Positions 42,801 to 51,650 of a stretch of 64,000 nt of DNA are shown one piece after another. A model generated the notes under the pieces. That model was given only the letters and a program-made list of their open reading frames with translations. It ran no database searches and was not told the DNA's origin. The translations under genes and the position numbers were made by a program. Numbering within the stretch: position 1 is the first letter of the stretch; every line of letters starts with the position of its first letter. The stretch is from Kazachstania africana CBS 2517 (lineage: Eukaryota > Ascomycota > Saccharomycetes > Saccharomycetales > Saccharomycetaceae): positions 124,001-188,000 of the forward strand of contig NC_018942.1 of assembly GCF_000304475.1 (NCBI RefSeq). The letters run 5' to 3'.

Positions 42801-44284
42801 TGGAACTAGTCGCTAAACCTGACTTACTTTTATTCTTGGATGAACCTACCTCTGGTCTGGACTCCCAATCTTCTTGGGCCATTATTCAATTATTAAGGAA
42901 ACTAGCAGCTGCGGGACAATCGATTCTATGTACAATCCATCAACCATCTGCTACACTTTTCGAGCAGTTCGATAGACTTCTTCTGCTCAAGAAAGGTGGT
43001 CAGACGGTTTATTTTGGTGATATTGGTGAGAACTCCTCCACATTATTAGGCTATTTTGAAAGGAATGGTGCAAGAAAATGTTCTAAGGCTGAAAACCCGG
43101 CAGAATATATTTTAGAGGCTATTGGTGCTGGTGCTACTGCATCTACTGATGCTGATTGGCACGAAATTTGGAAAACTTCCTCTGAGTTTGATAGTTCTAG
43201 CAAAGAGATTAGTGAATTAATCTCTGAGTTATCTCAAAAGCATTCCGATTCTGAAGGTAAGGAAACTGCAACCAAATATGCTACTTCATATTTCTACCAA
43301 TTTAGATACGTCTGGTTAAGAACTGCAACTATGTTTTGGAGAAACTTGGATTACCTAATGTCCAAGATGATGCTTATGACAGTTGGTGGTTTATATATCG
43401 GTTTTACCTTTTTCAATGTAGGGAAATCCTATATTGGTCTACAGAATGCTATGTTCGCGGCCTTTATGTCCATTGTTATCTCTGCTCCCGCAATGAACCA
43501 GATTCAAGCCAGAGCAATTGCTTCTAGAGCGTTGTTTGAAGTCAGAGAATCTAAATCAAACATGTTCCACTGGTCATTTTTACTAATTACTCAATATTTA
43601 TGTGAAATTCCCTACCATTTCCTATTTTCGACAATTTTCTTTGTTTCATCGTACTTCCCATTAAGAAACCATTTTGGTAGTTCCTTCTCTGGTGTCTACT
43701 TTCTAAATTATTCCATTATGTTCCAACTCTACTACGTTGGTCTAGGTTTGATGATTTTGTATATGTCACCAGATCTTCAATCTGCTAACGTTATTTTAGG
43801 TTTAATCCTTTCCTTCTTGATTTCTTTCTGTGGTGTCACACAACCAAAGAGTTTGATGCCAACATTCTGGACATTCATGTGGAAGGCTTCCCCATACACA
43901 TATTTCGTTCAGAATATTGTCGGTATTATGTTGCACAAGAAGGAGGTTGTTTGTTCAACGAAGGAATTGAATTATTTCGATCCACCTTCTGGTCAAACGT
44001 GTGGTTCATACATGGAGGAATATTTCAAGACAGGTTCAGGCTATGTTGCAAACCCCGATGATACTTCCAACTGTGCCTACTGTATCTATTCAGTTGGTGA
44101 TGAATATCTAACTCACATTAGCTCTAAGTATTCATACTTATGGAGAAATTTCGGTATTTACTGGTTGTACATTGTCTTCAACATCTTCGCAATGGTTGGT
44201 GTCTACTACATCTTCCATGTTAGACAAACCTCACTATTAAACATATCCAAAGTCAAAAAGATATTGGGTAAATCTAAAAAATGA
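39830..44284 (+). CDS. SNQ2: ABCG (PDR-type) multidrug efflux pump, Snq2-like copy 2
   Basis: 1484 residues with the same architecture as copy 1: NBD1 Walker A GRPGAGC at 181-187, signature VSGGERKRVS, WDNATRGLDAST; NBD2 GESGAGKT at 875-882, LNVEQRKKLS and FLDEPTSGLD; two membrane domains and a C-terminal helix followed by a short Lys-rich tail. The N-terminal Ser-rich region aligns with S. cerevisiae Snq2 better than that of copy 1. Codon use is more biased toward frequent yeast codons than in copy 1, suggesting higher expression, so this may be the main functional Snq2 and copy 1 a diverging duplicate. The inference on expression rests only on codon choice. Confidence 0.94.
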   Translation: MSSSISEDKKAPYESVASSASSEESFRGQYDDQNKRNSEFNAETLSRTLSRLSQDVENGRPSEIVSQVETLAEILSKHTTRDGELQLRNDDSFDAEAIFAAFARDSEEQGIHIRKAGVTLENVSAEGFDASALEGATFGNILCLPLTIYKGIKSKKGNKMKSILQNVNALARPGEMVLVLGRPGAGCSSFLKVTAGEIDQFAGGVTGDVAYDGISQDEMMKNYRADVIYNGELDVHFPYLTVKQTLDFAIACKMPAKRINNISKSEYIESTRDLYATIFGLRHTYQTKVGNDFVRGVSGGERKRVSIAEALAARGTVYCWDNATRGLDASTALEYAAAIRIMTNLLKSTAFVTIYQASENIYEKFDKVTVLYAGRQIYYGPIHEAKEYFAEMGYLCPPRQATAEFLTALTDPKGFHLIKPGYEHKVPRSAEEFEAYWLNSKEYAQLKNEIQTYKEEVDSEKTKELYDMSMADEKSKGARKKSYYTTSYLEQVRLCTIRGFQRIYGNKSYTVINVASGIIQAFISGSLFYKTPSSTDGAFSRGGVIYFALLYYSLMGLANITFDHRPILQKHKGYSLYHPSAEALASTLSAFPFRMIGLTCFLIILYFLAGLHTNAGSFFTVYLFLTMCSESITGLFEMVASACDNISQANSLAGILMMSISMYSTYMIQLPSMHPWFKWISYILPIRYAFEAMLEAEFHGRHMECTTLVPTGPTYANVSSSNRVCAFTGSQFGQSYVLGDDYLQMQYQYTYGHVWRNFGIMWCFVIGYLVIKAVITEYKRPVKGGGDALLFKKGSKRFEVTTDIESGETSPSDLKERYSTSSSKGEDIQFEDLKSKGVFIWKDVCYTIPYDGGQRMLLDHVSGFCKPGTLTALMGESGAGKTTLLNTLAQRNVGIITGDMLVNGHHIDASFERRTGYVQQQDIHIAELTVRESLQFSARLRRPQNISDKEKMDYVEKIIDVLDMEDYAEALVGAVGNGLNVEQRKKLSIGVELVAKPDLLLFLDEPTSGLDSQSSWAIIQLLRKLAAAGQSILCTIHQPSATLFEQFDRLLLLKKGGQTVYFGDIGENSSTLLGYFERNGARKCSKAENPAEYILEAIGAGATASTDADWHEIWKTSSEFDSSSKEISELISELSQKHSDSEGKETATKYATSYFYQFRYVWLRTATMFWRNLDYLMSKMMLMTVGGLYIGFTFFNVGKSYIGLQNAMFAAFMSIVISAPAMNQIQARAIASRALFEVRESKSNMFHWSFLLITQYLCEIPYHFLFSTIFFVSSYFPLRNHFGSSFSGVYFLNYSIMFQLYYVGLGLMILYMSPDLQSANVILGLILSFLISFCGVTQPKSLMPTFWTFMWKASPYTYFVQNIVGIMLHKKEVVCSTKELNYFDPPSGQTCGSYMEEYFKTGSGYVANPDDTSNCAYCIYSVGDEYLTHISSKYSYLWRNFGIYWLYIVFNIFAMVGVYYIFHVRQTSLLNISKVKKILGKSKK
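42335..42545 (+). repeat. Identical tract shared by the two pump genes (copy 2)
   Basis: Identical over 211 bases to 36458-36668. Downstream similarity stays high for roughly 100 more bases and then falls to the gene-wide level, so the converted segment may once have been longer. Confidence 0.9.
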
Positions 44285-44454
44285 AATCAAAAGTAAAATT
44301 TCTGAAAGATAGATACCCTGTTTCATTTGCATACTGATTACATATATAATTTACATATTAATAACTTTTTTAACATTTATAGAATTTTATCAATTTTTTC
44401 TCTTAACAAGTAGTTCCTTATATGTGAATAGCAAGGTGGGCGCTTTTTATTTTT

Positions 44455-47400
44455 CTACAAATAATCTGTTGATTCACATTTCCCTCCAGTAGTTTCCAGT
44501 GCAAAGGTCTTCCAAGTTTTCATCTCTATCATGGAATGATCAAACTCCCCCTCGGTTTCATGGTCATCTTTTTTGGTTGATTCACCTTCGATGGTCCTAG
44601 TATCACCCCATGAGAAATCATCAAATTTCCAATACGCATATGAAGGGAGAACGAAATTCCATATTGGAAGAGCAAGTAAGTAGATCAACATCCATAAAAG
44701 ATAAGACCATCTGCTAATAGTCACAACGACTACAAAACCTGGCAGACCTAAAATAAGGGCTAATAATATCAATGTTATGACCGGAGTTGGACTAGAAAAT
44801 ATCGAAAATAAAATCACATATATCGTAAAACAAATGGCGAGAGGTAAAATTAATGTACCCATGAGTTCAATTACCACAACAAACTGCATGGAAAAGCAGA
44901 AAGTTCCACATAAATCTCGCACTAAAACGAGCTCAAACAGATTATGAACTGTCGAATTTATCCAACGACGTCTCTGAGATAGAAGGACCTTGAATGTATC
45001 TGGAACTACTGTTTTACACGCAGCTTTTGGGACAAAAATTTGCTTTCGTTTTGGGAACGTCTTCAAAAGTAAGGATGATAAATATCTATCCTCCCCAAGT
45101 AATAATAAATTCTTTTTCCGCAATGTTCTAGTGTCATTATCAGAATATCTCTCAACAATATCTGGATTTGCTAGGATTGGAACCCAAAATCCGTGTACAT
45201 CCTTAGGCGACTTGATTCTATAAATTGAAAAGCATCCCGGGAGGCAGGTAACACTGTTAAACACAGATTCGAATGCTTTAATCTGATGATGGGATATGTA
45301 ATATTCAAATACCTGAATAGCAGTGACCCAAGATTGCCTTTTATTGGCAATTTTGGTTTCCCCACATATTCCCATTATTAGTGGATCCTTTACCAGCTCA
45401 GCTACCATATGGGTAAGAGAATCAGGATATATCTTTGTATCAGCATCAACCATTAGAACAGCCTCATAAAAATTGGCCATTGTTCCAGTAAGCTGCCATA
45501 TGCTCATCAGCATTTCAAACTCCAGCCTTGTCATCCTTTCATCAAATGTCACTTTTTGCAAAAATGACATTAAGATAATTTGCGAGTCTCTTTTACCTCT
45601 GTTTCCAGGTTTACTAGAACACGCTTCAGACGGTGCACCGCATTTAACTACCACTAAAATTGGTACTTTCTGCTGCTTTTCTGCTGAAACTGTACTATCA
45701 TCATATTTGTAAAATCCTGCGTAGACTTTTGCCATATTGTGTCGTTTTGAACCTGAGGTTACTGCGACATACGAGTGTGGCTTTACCTCCTGGGGTGGCA
45801 CAACAAAATTTTCAACCATGCTTAACACAATTTCAGGAGTTGTTTTATCATTTCCCTGACCTTTAATTATCCCATCACAAACTACCATGAGCATTTTATG
45901 CGAATTTGGGTAATCTGTGGTTGCTAATGAATCTAGCGTTGTTCTAATGGCTTGATATTCCTCTGAATAGCAAGTAACAAAGCATATAACGTGAATTAGC
46001 GGTAGGTTATACAATCTGTGATATGGTGAAGGCTGCACTATAGCATCGGGATGTATCAATCTATTGTCCAAATGGGCTGCATGTGTCTGGACAGAAAACA
46101 TAGAACTATCGGTTGAGTTTGTATGCTCGACCTCTGAAGTAAGCAATATTGTTTCTTTTGCTTCTTGGCTCATAGTTGTCATCGTCTGATACCTATTTTT
46201 ATTTGCCTTACCACTTAGGCTCCTTTCCTTGAGAATACCATAGAAGGCGTTCCGCTTTTGTGGCATGAACCTTCTGTTCTTTGAGGAATTGTGTTTCGGT
46301 CTAAGGTGACCTTCAACTTCTTTCAGAGGGCCAGGCTCATTTATATTATTTGACCATTCTTCAATAGCCTTTCTACGTTTATCCATCTCCTTATTGTTAA
46401 TCTCGAATGCACCTTGCTTTCGAGCAATTGTCCAATGGAAATAACATGCCACCAGAAACTTGAATACAACAACTGAGACTATCATTGTTAATGACACATA
46501 AAGAACAACATCTGAAACAATACAGCCAACCGTACTAGAATCGACCCTACCTACTTTTATTATGTCAATAAGACATCTCGCAATTTTTTTGCCCTCTGTT
46601 GTTGAAAGTAGAGTGGTGATATCGTATCCTCTTAAGTCTGACTTAAGCAAATATTCCAAGATAGGATGTGATCTAAAGTTTTTTTGATCAATCCATTTCA
46701 GAAGGTCCAAATCCAACACAATCCCGTTATACACAACAAGGTTTCTCGATACGTTATTGACCTGTTTCCACGTAAAATAAACGTCAGCAATGCTTTTTGA
46801 GCTATAATATTCTTGCCTTTCATTATAATTTAGATGACAATTACTAACTTCTACTTGTTCTAAAACAGGGTTACTAGTACCATCCGTTTTGAGAAACGTA
46901 CAAGGATAATACCATGCCAAGTTACCATTGGCCGAATCCCTTGGGACTGTAGAATTTTCAGTAGCAGTAATCAAATCGAAACAATTACCATTCAGGTTCT
47001 GAAAAAGAAAACTAGCATCCATTCCTCCGTTACTTCTATGGCTGAAAATGGTAGAGTTTTTCAGTTCAGTGCTATTTTTATCATCATCGAAATAGGGCTC
47101 GAAACGATAAACTTTACCATGAATTACCATATATTCTTTTCCAATTGAATCGACCTTGAGACATAAAGTTGAGTGATCACAGAATGTCTTAGTAAATCCA
47201 AAAGTCAGGAAAGAAACAAAAATCCCAAGGTATAATATTACAGATAATAATCCAAGCTTCGCCCTCCATGCCAACTGTCTCTCGGTTGTGTCCATGCCTA
47301 GTTTTTTTAAAATGAAAGATGGCGCCCAAAATGTTATTATGTAACAATAAAACTGCCAAAATGACAATGCCTCGTCTGGTCTTGATTTCAGATATTTTTT

Positions 47401-48111
47401 ACTATGTACCTCTTGGTAATTAACTTTTTGGGCCTTTTCTTCTTTGAACTTTATCCTCTTTCTTGGTTTTGTAATAAATTTATCTAACTGTGACACAGTC
47501 GTACTAGAACACGATCCATTTTCGGAACTTATAGTTTCTGTTTTTATGATGAAACCAGCCAGCTCTGAAACTGTTGGACTTCTTGGGCCCTCCAAATGGC
47601 TCTTTTGTTTTTCAATCAACTGAGCTAGTTGTGAAGGTGTAATACTAATCCCCGGCGAGTTGTCAACAACCTTGTCGGACGTTGTGGAGGAGCCTTCGCT
47701 AGAATCATTGCGACGAGAAATAGGAGCACCCATTCCATGCTCCTCAAGCGAATAGAAACTTTCTTTCATTTTTGAGTGTTGAAGAGAATATGTGCCACCG
47801 CCACTGGACCCTTTAGAACTAGGGTTACTTGTCTCCGTATCTTCTTCTTCATTAACATTATGAATTTTCGAGGGAATAATCGTACAATTAAGAGAAGAAT
47901 TCAAGGCAGTACCAGATGCTTGAATTGTCAAGTGGTCTTGATTCTGTTGAATGGTCTGCATATAATGGAAATGGGGATTCGAGTCTTCCTCAAGGTTAGC
48001 CCTCTCAGGCCTCACCAATGCGTTTCTCGTAGTTATGAGATTAACAGAAGACCCAGGTCGAGACTCTTCATCTTGAACTGACGAAGAGAACGAAATATCG
48101 TCTTCTGCCAT
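44455..48111 (-). CDS. CHS3: Chitin synthase III catalytic subunit (class IV)
   Basis: It makes most cell-wall chitin, the bud-neck ring and spore-wall chitosan precursor from UDP-GlcNAc. It is a cargo of exomer (Chs5/6) and is activated by Chs4/Skt5. The 1218-residue protein has a long Ser/Asn-rich cytoplasmic N terminus, two membrane segments around residues 260-310, a lumenal glycosylated domain, a third span near 545, then the GT2 catalytic domain with DADT at 889-892 and the product-site QRRRW at 1046-1050, followed by a C-terminal cluster of spans and a cytoplasmic tail. S. cerevisiae Chs3 has 1165 residues, so the N-terminal part is somewhat longer. It is paired divergently with an SCO gene, as YBR023C-YBR024W. 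Confidence 0.96.
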   Translation of the reverse strand: MAEDDISFSSSVQDEESRPGSSVNLITTRNALVRPERANLEEDSNPHFHYMQTIQQNQDHLTIQASGTALNSSLNCTIIPSKIHNVNEEEDTETSNPSSKGSSGGGTYSLQHSKMKESFYSLEEHGMGAPISRRNDSSEGSSTTSDKVVDNSPGISITPSQLAQLIEKQKSHLEGPRSPTVSELAGFIIKTETISSENGSCSSTTVSQLDKFITKPRKRIKFKEEKAQKVNYQEVHSKKYLKSRPDEALSFWQFYCYIITFWAPSFILKKLGMDTTERQLAWRAKLGLLSVILYLGIFVSFLTFGFTKTFCDHSTLCLKVDSIGKEYMVIHGKVYRFEPYFDDDKNSTELKNSTIFSHRSNGGMDASFLFQNLNGNCFDLITATENSTVPRDSANGNLAWYYPCTFLKTDGTSNPVLEQVEVSNCHLNYNERQEYYSSKSIADVYFTWKQVNNVSRNLVVYNGIVLDLDLLKWIDQKNFRSHPILEYLLKSDLRGYDITTLLSTTEGKKIARCLIDIIKVGRVDSSTVGCIVSDVVLYVSLTMIVSVVVFKFLVACYFHWTIARKQGAFEINNKEMDKRRKAIEEWSNNINEPGPLKEVEGHLRPKHNSSKNRRFMPQKRNAFYGILKERSLSGKANKNRYQTMTTMSQEAKETILLTSEVEHTNSTDSSMFSVQTHAAHLDNRLIHPDAIVQPSPYHRLYNLPLIHVICFVTCYSEEYQAIRTTLDSLATTDYPNSHKMLMVVCDGIIKGQGNDKTTPEIVLSMVENFVVPPQEVKPHSYVAVTSGSKRHNMAKVYAGFYKYDDSTVSAEKQQKVPILVVVKCGAPSEACSSKPGNRGKRDSQIILMSFLQKVTFDERMTRLEFEMLMSIWQLTGTMANFYEAVLMVDADTKIYPDSLTHMVAELVKDPLIMGICGETKIANKRQSWVTAIQVFEYYISHHQIKAFESVFNSVTCLPGCFSIYRIKSPKDVHGFWVPILANPDIVERYSDNDTRTLRKKNLLLLGEDRYLSSLLLKTFPKRKQIFVPKAACKTVVPDTFKVLLSQRRRWINSTVHNLFELVLVRDLCGTFCFSMQFVVVIELMGTLILPLAICFTIYVILFSIFSSPTPVITLILLALILGLPGFVVVVTISRWSYLLWMLIYLLALPIWNFVLPSYAYWKFDDFSWGDTRTIEGESTKKDDHETEGEFDHSMIEMKTWKTFALETTGGKCESTDYL

Positions 48112-48716
48112 TATTATCCACTACTTGGATATTCACTTACTACTATAGATCCAAGAAATAGACATGCATAACGGTGTTTATATTGGATGACAGCTTCCAA
48201 AACTCGCATCTATCATAGCTATTAAAGTGTCACAAAAAACTGTAACAAACAAGCTGCAATAGAATCAAGTATATCCGCATTAAATCGGATTATAGGTACT
48301 TCCCTTTTATGCTTGGTCATACATAAAATTGCATAATCTAGAGACACAAACCCTAAAGTATCATAGCATGAGCTAAAAACTGTCTTTGGACAGTCGCATG
48401 TGTCGAACAGAGTTCATCAAAACAAGAACCAGGCCAACATTTTTAGAGGTGCCAAAAAGACAGCAGAAAGCAGGTGGAGCCGTCGTAATACAATATACGT
48501 CTCGTAAGTACCATTATATTGGCTTGATATGGTCTTATTTTAATGTGTCAACCGGCGCACATTATTAACATATATAAATTTTTTTCGTCTATTTACGGGA
48601 ACTCCGAAACGGTTGATCTCGAAAGGTCAAGAAAAGTCTGGGATGCTCTGATACTCCCTGTAAGCACCGCTGGAAGGCCTTGACCGTTGAGGTGATTATT
48701 TAACTCTAGAGTAAAG
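48112..48716. promoter_or_regulatory. Divergent CHS3-SCO promoter region
   Basis: 605 bases between divergent genes. No consensus element stands out beyond a tatataaa-type box at about 48572, near SCO. No gene is supported. Confidence 0.4.
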
Positions 48717-49583
48717 ATGCAGAAGTTTGCCAAATCTATGTTAATGATAAACGTGAGATCTTCATTTGTGAGACCTAGAATGATAGATCAGGAGATTATG
48801 AAGCTTTCCTTGGTTCAAAGCCAGAGATTGTTCACAAGTAGCCCAGCGAGAAAGAGTACCAAACCTCTAAGTAGGAAACCAATTGGTGGAAATGACGACA
48901 ATAATCTTAGAAGCGCAAATCTCGAATTTTCATCTGGTAAGGCCATTATACTATGTGTACTAGTTGGTGGAATTGGATATTATATCTTTCAAAATGAGAA
49001 ACATAAAATGGATTTGAAGCGTGAACAAGAGTCCAAAAAAGGTTATGGTAAACCTCAGATTGGCGGTGGCAGGTTTACTCTAATAGATCACAATGGGAAT
49101 CCATTCAGTGAACAAAATCTTTTAGGTAAATTCTCTCTCATATATTTTGGATTCTCTCATTGCCCTGATATTTGCCCCGATGAGCTAGATTTACTCGGAG
49201 TTTGGCTGGATAAACTTAAGAAAGACAACATTGAGGTTCAACCCGTTTTCATCACCTGTGATCCAGCAAGAGATAAACCTGAGGTGTTGAAGGAATACTT
49301 GAGCGATTTTCATGACGGCATAATTGGCGTTACAGGAGAATACGATGACATCAAAAATATTTGTAAACAGTATAGAGTATATTTTTCCACACCACAGAAT
49401 GTGAGGCCTGATCAAGACTATTTGGTTGACCATTCTATTTTCTTTTATTTAATGGATCCACAGGGGCAATTTATGGAGGCTTTGGGAAGAAATCATGATG
49501 AGAATAGTGGTGTAATTAGAATCAAAGATCAAATAAGACAATATAAGGAGGCTGACAATAACGATAATAAAAAATGGTTTTAA
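48717..49583 (+). CDS. SCO2: Mitochondrial copper chaperone of the Sco family
   Basis: Inner-membrane protein that delivers copper to the CuA site of cytochrome c oxidase subunit 2. The 288-residue product has a basic mitochondrial presequence, one membrane span at about residues 75-92 (AIILCVLVGGIGYYIF), and a thioredoxin-like intermembrane-space domain with the copper ligands CPDIC (Cys149 and Cys153) and His239 (LVDHSIFFY). Position beside CHS3 equals S. cerevisiae SCO2 (YBR024W). The other SCO position (SCO1, between PDX3 and ATP3) is empty in this window, so this may be the main SCO gene here. Sco1 versus Sco2 function cannot be told from sequence. Confidence 0.9.
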   Translation: MQKFAKSMLMINVRSSFVRPRMIDQEIMKLSLVQSQRLFTSSPARKSTKPLSRKPIGGNDDNNLRSANLEFSSGKAIILCVLVGGIGYYIFQNEKHKMDLKREQESKKGYGKPQIGGGRFTLIDHNGNPFSEQNLLGKFSLIYFGFSHCPDICPDELDLLGVWLDKLKKDNIEVQPVFITCDPARDKPEVLKEYLSDFHDGIIGVTGEYDDIKNICKQYRVYFSTPQNVRPDQDYLVDHSIFFYLMDPQGQFMEALGRNHDENSGVIRIKDQIRQYKEADNNDNKKWF

Positions 49584-49725
49584 TGAATGAATAATGACAA
49601 GTAAATACATATATAAAAAAAGATAAATACATAATATATGAACAAAACCAAAGAACCCAATGACATCAGAAACAACAATAGTACACAGCAAGAGAAATAA
49701 TAACTTTTCATTTCATCCCATTTAT

Positions 49726-50805
49726 CTATTTCCTCCCATCATGTAAACTGATGAATAATATTAGAGAACTTAAAGTCAACATGATGTAGCCGATGACTTC
49801 CCACCTAACAATCATAGTTTGCTCTGGTTCACAAATCCAATCTACTATTCCCATAAAGAAGATAGAACCCAGATTACAAGTTGTAATGAATTCTGGAGGT
49901 GCTTTGTTATTTAGTTTGATAATGGAGATAATATTTGGTAAAATACCACAAAAGATAGCAACTAAGAGAGATGTCCATAACTTCTTTTCCGTTAAATGAT
50001 TGAAAAAACTAAAATCTGGTTCATTAGTTGGTAATAGCATTGCCAACATTATGAAACTTGTTCCTGAGATAATAGAGAGATCTCTCTTCGAATTTACCAG
50101 CTTGCTGCTATTATCGCCATTTTGAAACAGCCATTTATTGGCAAGTACCGCAAATGGTCCAATAGCTAAGGAACCTAGACCACAAATCAAAGCAGCTTGT
50201 AGCCTATCGAACAGATAAGGATCATTCAATTCACCTGTCGTCTTATTGATGTATAATTTACCTGCTAACAAGTCACATGTTGCCTTTGTGTACGATATGA
50301 TCAATATACTGATTAGAGCTATCATCATAACAATAAAATTTCTGAATAGACTGTTTTGTTTTTTAGTAATGTTACAAACACCATACAGTAATGTAATAAT
50401 TTCGAACATTGCAGTATTTTGAATTAAACAAACGTCGAAAGAAGGTGTTAAGGAGAGACCCATAGCGTATGTTAGGATAGAGATCACAATACACACAGAG
50501 AGAATAGTTAATTTTATAATATGGTATAATTTTTCTTTAATGCTAATGGTTGTATGCAATGGAGGGGAGAGGTTGAAAGACTCATCGTTTTCATTACTAG
50601 TCCAAAATTTTGATAATGGAAGTAACAGGAACCAGGATGCAAAATATATCATGGTTACATGTACCGTGATGTTTGGTTCCTTATGAGTATTGACAGTGCT
50701 GTTAGTAGCATCTAAACTGGCAGTCTTGGCTAGTATAGCCGAAAGTGATCTTGTTTGCACGAGATAACTGCCCACAGTGGTTAACCAGAGCACTTTGGTA
50801 GACAT
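49726..50805 (-). CDS. Unidentified polytopic membrane protein, drug/metabolite-transporter-like
   Basis: 359 residues with about ten hydrophobic segments in two halves, short loops, and a small central charged part (KTTGELNDPYLFDRLQAALICG). The layout resembles the drug/metabolite transporter (EamA/SLC35) superfamily, but I see no motif that fixes a substrate, and I do not recognise an S. cerevisiae gene at this position (between SCO2 and MNN2). The frame extends 12 codons upstream through a TTG; the ATG at 50805-50803 is the likely start and gives a short N terminus before the first span. It lies tail-to-tail with SCO. It is a real gene by length and hydrophobic periodicity; function unknown. 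Confidence 0.75.
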   Translation of the reverse strand: MSTKVLWLTTVGSYLVQTRSLSAILAKTASLDATNSTVNTHKEPNITVHVTMIYFASWFLLLPLSKFWTSNENDESFNLSPPLHTTISIKEKLYHIIKLTILSVCIVISILTYAMGLSLTPSFDVCLIQNTAMFEIITLLYGVCNITKKQNSLFRNFIVMMIALISILIISYTKATCDLLAGKLYINKTTGELNDPYLFDRLQAALICGLGSLAIGPFAVLANKWLFQNGDNSSKLVNSKRDLSIISGTSFIMLAMLLPTNEPDFSFFNHLTEKKLWTSLLVAIFCGILPNIISIIKLNNKAPPEFITTCNLGSIFFMGIVDWICEPEQTMIVRWEVIGYIMLTLSSLILFISLHDGRK

Positions 50806-51650
50806 TGTACTATTGGTTTTCTCTTTGTAGCTTAGTGGCAAACTCTTTTAATCAAATCAAGTTGATTTTATAAGGACACTAATGCCAAGACTTATATAAA
50901 CAATATCAGAAGACACAAGATAGGATTAACTATATCAATTTTTTTGGTTCAGAAAAAAGAACTGTCTAATGGCGTTATTTTTCTGGAGAACAGACAACAA
51001 ATAACGGCGTCGAGCACCAAAATTGTTCGACAGTTTTCTCGAGGCTGGCAAAGTCGCTTGCTCGACTTGAAGCCTCTTTTGCAGGCAAGCTCAGGGTGAG
51101 GTGAAAGGCACGAGTCGAGAAAAAAAAAAGAAAACTTGAAAAGAGAAATCAAAAAAAAAAGACAAGTTGGTGACAGAGGGAAATTCCGCAGAGGGCTCCG
51201 AGGCGGAACTAGGCTCTGTCCTGATTTCCTCGAGGGCAGTCGGGAGAAGGTTCGCCTTCATGAGGAAACCCGCAGGACGCATGGCCCATTTTACGCGCGA
51301 GAGGACTCTTCTCGCAGAATAGTAGATTCCTTTTCTTCTTTTTCGCGTTTTTCTACGAGCGTTGTTCTTCTGCCGTGCCTATCGAAGATGAGATAAGACG
51401 AGCACCGGGTAATGTAATTTTCTTATTTTGTGGCCGCAAGAACAAACAACTCGTGATTCTATCTATCGGCGGGGTAAGAGTAATCTATTTTTGGGAAATG
51501 TCACTGGTAGATACTCATACAACGAGGTATTTCTTCCTCATCTTATTATGAGGAATTAATTATTGCTCTTATAGATATTATATTGTATTATATCGGTTGT
51601 TATGCCCTCATACTCCGGAATGCCCTGACAGATCATCTTTTTTTTTTTTG
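50806..51650. other. Intergenic region with GC-rich structured block
   Basis: 845 bases from the transporter-like gene's promoter to the end of MNN2. Part of it (about 51020-51330) is clearly GC-richer than the surroundings and has local inverted repeats, such as ctcgact at about 51060 with agtcgag at about 51114. Open frames in it do not look like proteins. It could be a promoter or an unannotated RNA; neither is shown. Confidence 0.4.

Noticed and set aside
48386..48568. 60-codon open frame upstream of the SCO gene
   Set aside because: Short, no similarity recognised, and it lies in the SCO promoter.
50949..51396. Several overlapping open frames on both strands upstream of the transporter-like gene
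   Set aside because: They reflect the locally GC-rich sequence with few stops. Their products are low-complexity or basic without motifs.
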